From: Plasmopara viticola
Taxonomy: Eukaryota; Oomycota; Peronosporomycetes; Peronosporales; Peronosporaceae
DNA: 64,000 bases
Assembly: GCA_001695595.3 (NCBI GenBank)
Contig: MBPM02000001.1
Location: 2,232,001 to 2,296,000 of the forward strand
Reading direction: 5' to 3'
Below are positions 46,611-58,634 of this stretch, one piece after another. Numbering within the stretch: the first letter of the stretch is position 1; each line of letters begins with the position of its first letter. Made by a program: the position numbers and the translations under genes. The notes under the pieces were generated by a model. It made no database searches. It was not told where the DNA came from and saw only the letters and a program-made list of their open reading frames with translations.

Positions 46611-46844
46611 AAAATTGGATAATGATAGAAAATAATTTTTACGCTAATTTCACGCCTTCTTTTAAAGGCTTTAAAGTAAAACGATTTTACCATGTGTCAT
46701 TTAAAGGGCTTTATATGCGAGCGTTTGTCGCTTTGTGTTGTCACCGTATTTTCGACAAAAAAACATCATACTCTAACGTAAGAGCTCACTACTATTCAAG
46801 CGCAACAGCTCACTATTCAAGAAAAGCGAGACGAAAATAGACTT
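46611..46844. other. Short intergenic region
   Basis: 234 bp between the amidotransferase stop and the next ATG. AT-rich, with a small repeat (CTCACTACTATTCAAGCGCA / CTCACTATTCAAGAAAAGCG, about 46783-46828) just before the next gene. Confidence 0.5.
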
Positions 46845-48107
46845 ATGTTTGTTCAGATCCTTATGCATGTTGTCGGGATCGACGGAAGTGATTACTCGAG
46901 TAGCAATCTTGTGTCACGAGAGCTATTGCAAATTTATCTAATTGTGGATTATCAAAGTGTTTTTGGTGACCAATGGATGTTCAATTTTTTCAAAAAGTCA
47001 CTACGAAAAAAAGCCGTAATGGAGGATAGTGTCAGAGGAGAAGTCGACCCAACGATGGTTTCTGTGGCACCGTCTAGCAATCTTTTTACGCCTTTTAAAC
47101 CACGCGATGCTAGTTGTCTGCTCTTTTCACTTCAAATGTATATTGACTGCGTTACGCTTAATTCAGTCCCTCCATCAAATTCGAGTCCCTTATTGCTTGC
47201 CTTTCAGTTTTTGCAGTACGAAATTGTCGTGTTTGATGAGGCTTTGACCTGCAATGTGACCTCGAATGGACAACAGGAACATGCAGAGACGAAAGTGCAG
47301 TACGGCAAATCGTGCCTTTTCGAAGCGAACCCGAGTGAGCTCATTCGCGAGCTGCAGCAAGAAGCCGAAGCGCCGCTGACGCTTTTATTGCTCGCTAAGG
47401 AACACGGTAGGGGCCGACTCCGAGCTATTGCTGCCGTGTCTTTAGCTGTAAGCGTTTGCCTGCTTGATGGTGATATATCAAGCAACACTAAGTTGTTGCG
47501 CATTTGCGAGTGGGCGAGTCATAGTGGCTTGTGGGAGCTCCGAGACCACCACGATGCATGCATTGGTAGCGTGACGGGGTCGGTCACACTGTCGTGTCTG
47601 GGCAAAGAACTAGCTCCAGATTTAAAGCAGGAGCTGTGCGTAAAAGTGGACAAATCCGAGCCTACGAGTACAAGCCAACCCGTGAAGGAGACGACGATGG
47701 CGTTGCCGATAACGATGGGTGTGGAAGAAGATAAAGTAGAGAGAAGGCAGGTTCGGACATCCAATGCATGCGAAAGTGATGTAGAGAATGAAGAAGCGAG
47801 CGTTCAGAAGCTAGTGCCAAATGTACAATGCAGCCAAGGCATGCTCGACAAAAACGTGGCTGAGTCAAGATGTAAGTTGCAAAATCAAAGCAGCAAAGTA
47901 GGTGATACATTTACAAACTTAAGGGCGTTGAAGACCACAAGCAATGGCTGCGACAACTATGCAAAACGATTGAAAGAACGGTCAATGCAAATGAAAGCAT
48001 CGACTTCACCGCGCATTCTGGATAAACACACACAATGTTTAAACGGACTGCTGTTCCCGCGAGAATTGCCGCCACCGCTATTCTTTGAAAAAAAGACTAA
48101 GTCGTAG
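46845..48107 (+). CDS. Possible MAP10-like microtubule-associated protein
   Basis: Single-exon frame of 420 codons. Residues of about 85-260 resemble the N-terminal C2-like region of microtubule-associated protein 10: CLLFSLQMYIDCVTL, then PLLLAFQFLQYEIVVFDE, then QYGKSCLFEANPSELIRELQ, LTLLLLAKEH, IAAVSLAVSVCLL, and a turn with GLWELRDHHDACIGSVTGSV. The C-terminal half is charged and Ser/Thr-rich, and ends in LLFPRELPPPLFFEKK, recalling the PPPL(Y/F)(Y/F) motif of that family. MAP10 supports microtubule bundling and cytokinesis; in flagellated oomycetes a basal-body or spindle role is conceivable. The true start is uncertain: the region before residue 45 is not conserved-looking, and an ATG near 47020 is an alternative. 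The family call rests on recalled motif similarity only. Confidence 0.5.
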   Translation: MFVQILMHVVGIDGSDYSSSNLVSRELLQIYLIVDYQSVFGDQWMFNFFKKSLRKKAVMEDSVRGEVDPTMVSVAPSSNLFTPFKPRDASCLLFSLQMYIDCVTLNSVPPSNSSPLLLAFQFLQYEIVVFDEALTCNVTSNGQQEHAETKVQYGKSCLFEANPSELIRELQQEAEAPLTLLLLAKEHGRGRLRAIAAVSLAVSVCLLDGDISSNTKLLRICEWASHSGLWELRDHHDACIGSVTGSVTLSCLGKELAPDLKQELCVKVDKSEPTSTSQPVKETTMALPITMGVEEDKVERRQVRTSNACESDVENEEASVQKLVPNVQCSQGMLDKNVAESRCKLQNQSSKVGDTFTNLRALKTTSNGCDNYAKRLKERSMQMKASTSPRILDKHTQCLNGLLFPRELPPPLFFEKKTKS

Positions 48108-48799
48108 TACAAAACCATGAACGCAACCTCATTAAAATAATCTATTTAATCACGGGAGAGGTGCTGTGCCTCTAGTAAACGTCAACTTAATATCTTTAAG
48201 AAAAAAATTCTGTCAATGCCATTAGATGTAGGTATGATCGGTCACACATACTATTTCTGCGATGTGACCTCTCTTAAGAACATCAAGAATGTCTGAAGCA
48301 CGTGATCAACGGTTTAACTTAATAAGGCTACACAGCAAACATCTACCTCGGCATCATTCGGAAATATATTTGTGAAATCATACGCTATGGACAAGCAACA
48401 TAACAGAACAATAAGTATTTCAGACCACTATATAGAAACAGAAGGAGTCAACAGCCAGATCTTTCCATCACGCTTTGAACGTCTGGCAGAAATTGAAAAG
48501 AAACACTACAGCTGTATTTCAGCGAGGTGAATGGGACGGGAGGTGGTATCTGTAGTTGCCCGATTGTTAGCCGCGCTACTCCTTAAAATAAAATATGGTG
48601 ACTGCCTTTTAACTAGCAATTCTATCTTTACTTCAAGGCAATTCTATCTTTACTTCATGGCGAGATCTTCATTTTAATAAAACGAGCAAAGCATGGCAGG
48701 AAAGCCTCTTAAGCGGTAAACCCTTACATTGACAGCTTCCGCCTTTCCTATAACAAATAGTTACAGCGGCCAAGCCCACTCATGCTGCTAAGTATAGCC
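48108..48799. other. Intergenic DNA with a 22-bp tandem duplication
   Basis: No gene seen. At 48616-48659 the unit GCAATTCTATCTTTACTTCA plus two bases is present twice in tandem, differing at only one position. Confidence 0.55.
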
Positions 48800-49244
48800 A
48801 TCGGAGTATCATCACACCGTTAACACAGTCGAGGAGAAGGCTGACCTAAGTTGGCCGTCGAATGAGGCTAATCAAAGCTGGCCGTCGAACGAGGCTGAGG
48901 CGCGCGCGAAGCGAAGTTGTATAAAAAGGGGGAGTGTTTGTTGCTTATGGCAAACGAAACGAAGAGCTCTTAAGACTTAATTTTGCTACAGTCTAATTGG
49001 TTGTACTCAGTCCTCTACTGCTACCATCCTAACAGCTATCATTTTTAACGCATCCTAGATTACTTTCAGCCAAAGATATCTTGTTTCCCGAATAGGACAT
49101 CTTGAAACTGTCTGCTGGTCGAAAACTGTTCGATCGCCTATTCCTATGAATAGTAGTAACTCGTTTGTATTTTTGGAATACTTTTTTTATATTGCGTAAA
49201 AAGCCGTAACCGATAAAACTGCCGGTGACGACGGTTACGTCGCA
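48800..49244 (-). repeat. 3' LTR of degenerate Gypsy-type element (left boundary approximate)
   Basis: On the plus strand it matches 54.17-54.66 kb in many ordered blocks: GGCTGAGGCGCG, GAGTGTTTGTTGCTTA, CATCCTAGATTACTTTCAGC, TAGTAGTAAC and CCGGTGACGACGGTTAC. Read on the minus strand, it begins TGCGACGTAACCGTCGTCAC. It contains an internal tandem duplication (GCTGGCCGTCGAA-type unit, about 48850-48893) that the other LTR lacks. Because pol runs on the minus strand, this is the 3' LTR. The left boundary is fuzzy owing to divergence. Confidence 0.75.
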
Positions 49245-49468
49245 TGACCTCTTTTCCAAAAAGAAGCTTACATTGAAAAATAGGGCCCATCTTTTTGGGT
49301 TCCCAGGAGAGCCGAAAATCTATTTTAAATTCTCCACGGGCTCCCAAGTGGCTAGCTATCGGAAAACATGAGCCTATTTACCTTATGGGGTCCTTGCCAT
49401 ACCGCTTTCACAGTACAGCTCCAATCCTGTCGAAAATCCTAACTCATAGGAGTCTCACGAAACTCTCC

Positions 49469-50434
49469 CTACGATCGGGAATGAGCCAATATTTTTAAGC
49501 GCGAGCTTCTTCGATTGAGCAGACTTTTTTGACGGACATCAAATTTCTTGCCGTACAAAAGCACCATATCGCCAACTTGGAAAGCTTGGGCAGGTTTTGT
49601 TTTGTCATAATAGTACTGCATGCGCTCTTGTGCTTCCCTTATCCGGTCGTGCGCGACCTTGAGCAGCGCTTCCTGACGAAGTAGAAGTTCTTGTGCTAAT
49701 ATTTTCAACTTATGACATTCCATGTACGCGTCGATTATATGCTATCTTGGCCAAACGCAATGAGTCATTCCAGGCATTCTGTGCTTGGTTGACGACACCT
49801 CGGAGGTAATTTTCAAAAGTTCTTCCCGTTTGTCCATCTATTTGCGGCCTAAAAGCCGAAGCCAAATTGTTTTACGTTCCCACAGCAGAACCGATTCCTT
49901 GTCATACGTTGGATTTACTCTTGGTGTCTCGGTCAGACACAATGGTTTTTGGTATGCCCACATACATGAAAACCTATGCAATTTCTGCAGTATCGTCCAT
50001 TGTCTTCGTAGCGATGAACCTGGCCCTTTTTGTTAAGCGATCAACAATTACCATGACGGCATTGAAGCCGCTTTTGGTCACTGGTAAAGACACGGTGAAG
50101 TCCATTAAAATGTCGACCCATTTGCCTCTAAAAATGTCCAGAAACTGTAGGAATTCTGGCGGCTTGGTTTGCCTCGTCTTATTGCGCTGACACATCTCGC
50201 TTGTGTTGACACAGCGCTGAATGTACTTCGTCATTTTGGCCATTGGTTCTTTTGACGCACGGTCAAATACGTCTTGTAAAATCCTGGGTGGTCTACCGAT
50301 ACAGAATCGTGATTCTCACCGACAAAGCGATATCTAAGATTTTCGTCGTCTGAAATTTCAAAGTCGTGGAGTCTCATCTTTACCACTTTAGTAATGCAAA
50401 ATACCCTTTTGGAATGAGCAATTTGGCACATCAT
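49469..50434 (-). pseudogene. Integrase remnant of the Gypsy-type element
   Basis: Three minus-strand frames, out of phase with each other, cover an integrase. An N-terminal part (50231-50434) comes first. The core (49974-50243) reads VNTSEMCQRNKTR (zinc-finger CxxC region), then WVDILMDFTVSLP and VMVIVDRLTKRARFIATK. The C-terminal part (49469-49723) has AQERMQYYYDKTKPAQAFQV and GDMVLLYGKKF. The WVDILMDF and VDRLTKRA motifs are diagnostic for Gypsy integrases. Frameshifts and stops separate the parts. Confidence 0.8.
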
Positions 50435-50675
50435 TTACTTTTCTCAGCCTCTTGAAAATGTACTGTAGTTCTTTAGTCTACGCATACATCGTATTTGCAG
50501 ATTAAGGAACTGTATCTAGTTCTTCCTAATTGTCGCCACGATCTCGCGGTTCTTAGCTGCATCCACTAGCTCTTGCAAGCTAACTTGGACAGTATTTCTC
50601 TTAAATTCCGATCGCGTGACAGTGCATCAGGCACGAAGTTTGTTTTACCGGGGATCCACCTGAACAAAGACCGAG

Positions 50676-51400
50676 TTAAGCAAGCTCATTGAGCCAAAGA
50701 GCTACTCTGTGATTTGTAGTCTTCTGCGTCAGGATCATCTTAATGCTTTGTGACCCTTTCGACAGTGAATAGTTAATCGAGAAGATACACACGCCATACT
50801 TTGGCGCATGCATAATTGCTAGTAGCACTTGCTCAAGAACAGGAGAAGACGAGTCGGCTGGCTTTAACCCGGTAAAAGCAATTGAATTCTCTTGATTTTC
50901 CACAAGACATCCTCGATCGCAAAATTTGAGGCATCCACTCGTACACCACATAGTATCGAAAAGTTTGAAAGACTTGAAACATGAGGAAGCGTCAAGGGAC
51001 GCTTGAGCTCTGTGAAGCAGCGAAGCTATTCGTCCGAAAGATCCATAGCTTCTCGAGGACGTTTTTTTATGCTGTCGTGGGGAGGTCCTGCAAATTGCGC
51101 AAAGTACTTGCAGAGCATTGGAACGTAGACTATATTGTCTAAGAGGCACTTCATTTGCTTCTTTGTCGCGGGCACAGGCCATCCTGGGATGATCTTAATC
51201 ATGTCGAGGTCCCGTCTGATGTCTTTATGTCGGACAATGTCTCGTAGGCTAGGATCTCATCCACGCAGAATGGGCACTTTGGCAGTTTAATTTAAAGTTG
51301 CTCTTCTTTACACCGTTCCGTGATTTGCGACATCTTTGCATTGTGTGAACATGTAGATGTCGTCAAAGTAAATTCTAATCAGTTCTTTTAAATGTCGGAA
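50676..51400 (-). pseudogene. Reverse transcriptase C-terminus / RNase H remnant of the Gypsy-type element
   Basis: The minus strand near 51347-51379 reads LIRIYFDDIYMFTQ, the RT catalytic box, followed after a few codons by KCPFCVDEI and a stop-interrupted stretch. The 168-codon frame 50676-51182 continues into RNase H-like text and ends YSLSKGSQSIKMILTQKTTNHRVALWLNELA, resembling the region around the RNase H D-H-x-SL-x-x motif and the following RWL helix. Multiple stops indicate decay. Confidence 0.65.
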
Positions 51401-54169
51401 GAATTTTCACAAGAGTCGGTTTAACGTACCGGGCTTTCGCTCAGTATCATGGTAGGACTATATATTTATATACACTATTTGGGGTTAGAAAAGCGATAAT
51501 GAAATATCCAATTCACGCAATTAAACCTGATAATAACCCCAAAGAAGGTCCTTGTGCGAACATCAATGACTTTTGGACATGGCGTCAAAGGTGTCTCTCT
51601 CACAAAGCATTGGTATCGCCGACAAGATCGTTGAGAGTCGGAATATGCCTTTTGAACCATTTCTTGAATTCATTCTTGAATTGTCCTGCGCTGTTCGGGA
51701 CGCTGGCGCCATTGGTTGACGGATATCAGCTTGTTACCAGGCTTCAGCAAAATGTCGTGCTCACTTCCTTCCTAAACTGGTGGTGTTTCGATCGGAAGTT
51801 CCGTACATACTTACGTAGCGCTTGTTACGCCTGATTATTCTAAAGCGGTTCCCATCCTCGATCCTTGAAGCGCTCAACCTTTTTTGAAATTATGAGGATT
51901 GAGGACGGAAACAGCTTCAATGGATTTGTCGTGCCGCAACATTCTCAGAACCTGGTGAGAAGAAGTTAGACGCGTCATTCGTTGACGGCCATGGTGGCCT
52001 TGTTGCCAATCATAATTCTCGCGCCTCCGTTAGATTGGGGCATTGCTTTGTCCAACAGTTTATCTGGACGGACGTCGATTATGCGGTTCAAGTCGATTTT
52101 CCGCGTGGTGCTCCGTGTTGATGGGATGGGACATGCGCCCTGTAGTCCAGTTGATGTAAGGTTTTTGCCCACAAAATCAAATTTGCCAACGATAACATCT
52201 TTTTTTTTCGGGAACGAGCATGACTTGAAATGTTTCCAGTGTAATGAGAAAGCCAGATATCTGCAAACTCAAGTGCACCGTTCGTCGCAGGCGTTGAACA
52301 ACCTAGTCTTAACCAAGGTCGTATTGCATCATCTTACCCTCGGTTACTTTGAGCTCGAGTAACTTCACCATGTTTTAGGATACACAGCCAGGGCTACGTC
52401 TATTGCAAAGAAGACGGTGACGGGCTGACGTATTGAAAAGCTTGAGCTTCAGATTCCGGGATAGCATGTATTGCACCTCTAATATAACGATTCGCTTCCT
52501 TGCGTTTAGGAGCGGTATGTTGCGGCGATATATGGCCGAGGACGTCATAATTGTTGCATGTATCATATTAGATCCAATTCCCGTCTTTATTTCCTCTTCT
52601 TAATAGCTTTTGTTACTAAGGTCGTGACTTGTTCGCACCATAGCCTGATTCTGTAGGCGCCGTCTTAAACAATTTGATTGATATACGATCTGGCCTTCCC
52701 AAGTAATGGGCAAACTCGAAGTTGGAGACAAATTCAATGGCCACCTGGAGAGAACTCAAATTTTTCAATTGCCTTCTGTGCGGATTCTTCCCGTAAATTT
52801 TTTTGTAAAAAGGATCTCTCTTCCGATTCACTGATTTCCGGAGTGGAATTTAGAGACATAATTTTCCTTTGTTTTCGGTGAAACATCCGCTCTCGATGAT
52901 CTTACTAAAAATCCTTAAATCCCGAAGCGTGTGCGCAATGGAGTTTCGACCAGTGCCCATGTCTTGTGCACGTTTATGCGCTCGCAGTTGGCGATAAAGA
53001 CACAGTATCAGTTCAGTACGAATTTGCCTCAATTTCTTGAAATAAGCGTCAAAGAATCGATGTCTCTGTTGTCATCAACTGGCACTTGTTGGAGTAGTAC
53101 CGTTCCGCTGCAAAGATCCACAATATAATATCTTCACCAAACCTCCCTTCATGAACAGAAAAATCTGATTTCTTCTACTTGCTTCTCGATGCAACGAGAA
53201 ACCTAAAGCGCTTATTAGCCTGTTGCACTTGGTCTTGTATTTAAGGTTGCACCTAGACTTGATATTGCTGTTGCTGCTGAGTGAGAAAAGCCACAGTTGC
53301 TGCATGAACCGTGTGTCTTGTCCTATAGCTGCCGAAAAAGCTGCTAAGCCTGAGCGATTAAAACCGTTTGGCCATTGGCAATTGCCGCATCTTGCGGAGT
53401 CAGCGCTCGTGATCTTGAGCGCGACGTTGACTGTAAGGTTTCGCTATAATCGAAAACATTCATTTGACTCTGTTGACGAGGTCTTGGGTCTGTAGATGAG
53501 CTCTTAGCCGTTCGGCCTCTTCGTCAGGCCATACTTGCTGGACTTCTTAGCGCCCTACGTTAAATACTTCTGAGCTGTTTCATTTGGCTTCGTTTAATGG
53601 GAAAACGAAAGGTTCGTGAGCCCACAAACTCGTTTGTTAATACCGCCGACCTTCTAAGAAGCCATATCAAGGAGATCGACAGGCTGCGAAACGACTTGTG
53701 GTCATCAACGGTTTAGCAGCTAAAGCTTGTCCAACTTATGTAGGAACTCAGGTGCCAGAAAGCTAGTACACGACATCGCTGAAAGCCTAAACCGCCGTAT
53801 TTGGCAAAGCCAAAAGTTTTAAAAGGGTTCATTTGACCACTCCATTCACCTATACAAATAGCGTAGACTGTAAAACTAAAGTTAATAGTTCCGTTTTATT
53901 CCTGAGGCTTTGTTAAGGGATTAAGCAAAGCCAAGTAGGTAATTTATCTGGAAGTTTTCTCCGTGTTTTCGGAGGCCGGACAGGGATTCACCAAAACGCA
54001 AAAGCACAGACCATCTGAAGAAATTGCAGATGTATCTATCACACTAGCGTGCAATCACACTACCTAACCACTGAACGCTAACTTTGTGCTTTACGACAAC
54101 CCTTTGCATTTTGGAACTTCCCACTATTCGGCACGTACAAATTATCACAGAATAACCCGCTTCAAACTT

Positions 54170-54659
54170 AGTAATCACGAGCGCCCTTGCCTTGAGCTCT
54201 TGGACGTGATACGACAAGTGCTACCATGTAGCACAGTCGCGGAGAAAGCTGATTAAAGTCGGCCGTAAAAAGAGGCTGAGGCGCGGGCAAGGCAAAGTCG
54301 TAGAAAGAGGAGGAGTGTTTATTGCTTAGAAAAATTGTGAAGCGATACTGAACGAAGAACTCTTACGACTTACTTTTTGCTGCAGCCTAAGCAGGAGCTC
54401 TAACCCAACTACTTCTACCATCATATAAGCTATCAGTCTTCTCTATTCCATCTGGCTGGTTACACATCCTAGATTACTTTCAGCATTTTAAATCTCTTGG
54501 TTCCCAGTGATTATGGGACATCTACAACTGTCTTCTGGTCGGGAACTGTATCATCGCCGGTTTCTGTGGATAGTAGCAACGCATATGTATTTCAATTTTT
54601 TTATTATATTGCGTAAGAGCCATTACCGACAAACGGCCGGTGACGACGGTTACATCACA
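54170..54659 (-). repeat. 5' LTR of degenerate Gypsy-type element (lower boundary approximate)
   Basis: Matches the LTR at 48.8-49.24 kb across its length and the fragment at 12.9 kb over its first 170 bp. On the minus strand it starts TGTGATGTAACCGTCGTCAC at 54659. No obvious primer-binding site remains below 54170, in keeping with the decay of the element. Confidence 0.75.
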
Positions 54660-57600
54660 ATACCCCTGCCACTCACATCTGGCTAAATAACGCAATTCTT
54701 TGTTTGTCATCCGGCGCTACCACAACTATCAGTCGCATGTCCGCCGGCTATCTACACCCACCACATCCGCAAAGCAACATAGCGGCTTCTTGCTCAATCA
54801 AAGCCTTTTTTAAATTTACAAAAATATCCCGCGCCATATCAGCTTTGAATAATGCTGCGATGTCATGTTTCAAAATTGCTACGTTCCTACGCGAATAACA
54901 AGAGTAATTCAATACAGATGTAAAGAAATCTGTCTTGACTTATCGTCTTAGCGTGCGATCGGAATGGCGTAAGAATTTATTGCGAATTGATAAGAGGAGC
55001 GCGATTGATAGACACTGCATGCTGATGCCGTCGATTCTCAATGCAGGAGCTAATATCTTACCTATCAGTACATTTCTGACAAGTCGTACCTTAAAAAATC
55101 ATATGCTCGACACCATATGGCCAGTATCGCATACAGTGCTTTATAAAACTGAACCGGCAGAGCATTGACACAGCCGCTGTTTGGCAAGCAAAAATCCATG
55201 CAGCTGGTTTTTACTCCTCTGGCTTAAAAGACGTGATTTCTTCAAGTGGCGCACACGGTAAAAGGAAGAGAGCAGGATGACATAAAATAGGAGGTCGATT
55301 GCGTGAAGACTTCCTGCTGAACTCTTTTTGAGCAGATCCGCATTCAATATATTATCTGACTGTGAAATCGCATCGATTTCAACGATTTACAGCTTAAGAA
55401 CTCTTTTTGTGTTATTTGTGACGCATCTTGTTATGCCATCGGTCGCATGTACTGCAACCGGATGAGAACGGTCTCAAGCAATTCATCTCGTTTCAGCCAG
55501 TCAGTCTAAAACCTATATCATACTGCCAATTTAAGCAATATTGCATACATTATCCACTTGTAATGTTTCTATTGTATCTTTTGGACTCCAACTTCTTCGT
55601 AGTTTATTTAAATTAGGACGGCGATGTGAGCGAGCGCATAGAATTTCCACACTAAATGGCGGTAAGCACATCTAGCTTACCGCCGCGCTTTTGCGCTGGC
55701 CTTGCCTCAAATTAGCTACCTGCATGAGGTGAAAATCGCTAAAAAAAACTGTTTTTTTTTGTCTAGTTGAAGCATCATGCGCATTCGGGGTCTTTATAGT
55801 TAAAACAACAGCAACGCCTCGAGCATCTCACTTATCGCGATAAACCTTGCGATCGCTATAGAGGGGTTATAACCAAAGAGTACCTGCAATGAAACTTTTA
55901 GTTGGCATCAGTTTTGAATGCCTGGCATATTCGTTCGGTAATCGACCTTTCGACCCTGCTGCACATCTACAAAAGGGTAATCAAGGGCGTAAGGGTCCGT
56001 GAGATCTATTGAAGGGACTCATTTCCACTACACACGCTGGCTCCTTTACTACTCTATCGGCACTGGTGGACTCTTGACTCGTCTTTAGCTTGTTAAAAGC
56101 TAAGGACAGCACCGGCATGGCGATGTTTGATGGCCACATAAGCAAAATTGTTCATCTATTACCTGAATCAGCCTGGCACAGATAGCGACACTGTTCTAAC
56201 CACACACACTTTTTGATGCCGTGGTCTTCCGGACACAATAATTTTGGATAGGGACCCGCGATTATTGCCGCGATTAAAAAGATGTTTTCTATTTCTGGCG
56301 TTCCGCTTCTCATAATTTAAAGCAGACCATCCGCAGGCTTATGATCTAACGGACAGAGCTTACCGTGCATTTGATATCAAACTTATCATTATGTCTACTG
56401 TGGCGGTTCATTTGTTGACCGACAAGCTGTCAATGGTTGAGTTTGCGTTCAACAAATGCAATTCTCGACTTAACTTTTAATAAACAGTCTGAGATCATAC
56501 AGTTTAGCTGGCTCTTACATGCATAAGGGCTTTTGAGGGAAAAATTAGAGAATTGCTAAGACAATTCTTCCCTTTTTAGATCATCGAATTGTGACCTATT
56601 GCTTTTTGCAATATTTTACGACAGAACGCGATTAGCAAGGCAAGAAGTAAAATTTGCCCAATATACACAAAAAATCTGTTTAACTGAGATAAATAAAACG
56701 TAGCTGTCAGAAGAAGATTTTTCATTCTGCACTTAATGAGTCAAGTGCTCATGACGATTTAGCCTGCTTAACTTTCTTTGGTCGCTCGATCCTCCAGCAT
56801 TCAAAGCACCGTATCATCAGACCTTTCATGGCTCTGGAAAATCATAGATCGGGGTCACCAACGGCCTTTCTAAGACAATGTTAGTGCATTTGACAATTCA
56901 CTTAAGGGTGGCGTAAGCGGTAATACGATCGTGGAAACTTCAAGTAGTATACGGGTCCTGTGCTACCCCAGCATCGGTTTAGAAAGCTTTCGTCTGGCCC
57001 AACCTTGCAATATGTGTGGTCATACGGCGACTGGAAGTATTAATATCTTGCCGAAAGACAGAATAACGGGTAACTCTTTCTTTGGAAAAGTATTTCTTTG
57101 GTGGTTAAGCCATGCAAACCTCGCCACCTACGGCGCAGGACCAGTCCATGACAAACAGGGACCGTCTTTGTTGTGGGTGCACATTATGCCTAAGGACGCC
57201 TGTGAAGTTAATTTCGTCAACGTTAAATAACCTAGCCAACTGGCAGCCTTCGCTGATGCTTGCTTGGCAATCGTGATGATCGAAATGACCTTTCGTATAA
57301 AAGTTGGAGATTAATTAACAACTCTCATCTTTCTTTTACTAACGGCACTAAATCTCATTGCAGATGAAAAAAACGGACCTCTACATTGAGTCCAAGTCTG
57401 TAAGTTTAAATTGTTATAGAGAAGCCTAAACTTTTTCGTGCACGAAAGACACCATAACAATATATACACCGAACTGCATGATGAGGAGCGAAGAATTACG
57501 AGATTTATAGATATCTAAAAAGGCATGAGCAATGCATCTAAGTATACTATTTTGCGCTCCAGTTTTTTGCACCCCTTGAGACGGGAATCACAAGCAACGC

Positions 57601-58634
57601 TTACCAGAAGATCGTGCATCTTCCTGCACGCCCCCCTGCTCACGGCGCTGTGTAGCCCCATCATAGCTGTAAACACAAAGCTCGGCTTTACGCAACGGCC
57701 CTTCGCATCGTGACAGTCATATAATTTGTGTATTAGAAACAACGCAAACGAGAGGCAAACTGGCTCTTCTTTCCATAGTAAAACTGTGGACTTACATGTA
57801 AGCCAATGTTCCTGCGATAAAAATTGGTATTGTCTTTGAATGCCTCCTGTGTTGTGTACGTAGAGGTGCATTGAGAACTTTTACTGTATTATTACGTACA
57901 CACACCTTGTGCTTAACGAGGTAAAGGTGATCTCGTGCCATTTTCATCAACGAAAGCACCCGGACTAAAATGACAAAGTTGTGAACGTTGTACTGTCAAT
58001 CTTTCGAATTGAAGTGAAAGTACTGGCGAAGAAAACGCGCAAAATATATCATATTTCAGGTAACGATCATATATCAAATTCTGAGGCAGGGCACTTTGTA
58101 CTTCAATTATATTAATAATTAGTGTAAAGCTGTCGAACGAGTATATGACAAGGGTTTGCTATCTGTAAAATACGCAATCGTAGATTTTCGAACGCATCTT
58201 TAAGGCTCCAAACGCTTGTGGGCTATAAGATCCTTGTATCATTAAGGTCGGCGATAAATGCAATCCATTTGCCTTAGAACAATGGCAAGATGCTCGTCAT
58301 CAATTGCTAACAATCACTTGTGCAGCAAGGCTTACAATCTTTATAAGGTAAACTTTACATTACCAGACATTATGCGCTTGATATATATGTAATATCTCGG
58401 CCAAACGGAAAGATTGTATCCCTTATATAAATTGATGACGTCTTTGTTTTCTTCGTAACCATAATCATGCGTGTTCTTGTGAACCATTTTTTGCAATTGA
58501 CTGATATGCGATATTAACATAACATGCTGTCGAAATGACATTTGCAGTGCGAAGTTACGGCAAATAAACTGAACGCTAAAAAGCACAGTAAAGGGCAATT
58601 TCACATTTGGAAAAGAGCAAGACTTACGACTTTT
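54660..58634. other. Gene-free desert between the retroelement and seryl-tRNA synthetase gene
   Basis: No recognisable gene. The longest frame (118 codons, minus, 57515-57871) shows neither domain nor signal peptide. The hairpin at 55658-55684 is listed separately. AT-rich throughout. Confidence 0.45.
55658..55684. repeat. Perfect 10-bp GC-rich hairpin
   Basis: GGCGGTAAGC, a 7-nt loop, then GCTTACCGCC. It is followed at once by a second mini-stem, GCGC-TTTT-GCGC. The pair is unusually stable for its AT-rich setting. Possible readings are a transcription-stop structure or a transposon end (Helitron 3' hairpin-like), but no CTAG/CTRR terminus context was confirmed. Confidence 0.6.

Larger units (their letters stand above)
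48800..54659 (-). mobile_element. Degenerate Ty3/Gypsy-type LTR retrotransposon
   Basis: About 5.9 kb on the minus strand, flanked by two divergent LTRs. From 5' (high coordinates) to 3', the recognisable parts are a gag/protease region without clear motifs (about 52600-54170), reverse transcriptase with the catalytic YFDDI box (about 51350-51370), the KCPFCVDEI segment before RNase H (about 51250-51280), RNase H scraps (about 50680-50780), and integrase (49470-50440). The RT-RH-IN order identifies Ty3/Gypsy. Every domain is broken by stops and frameshifts and the LTRs differ at many sites, so the insertion is old and dead. It is not an infectious agent in this state. It separates the MAP10-like gene from the next island. 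Confidence 0.8.

Noticed and set aside
57515..57871. 118-codon minus-strand frame considered as a secreted effector
   Set aside because: No signal peptide, RXLR/EER or LFLAK motif; length is within chance for AT-rich DNA with alternative starts.
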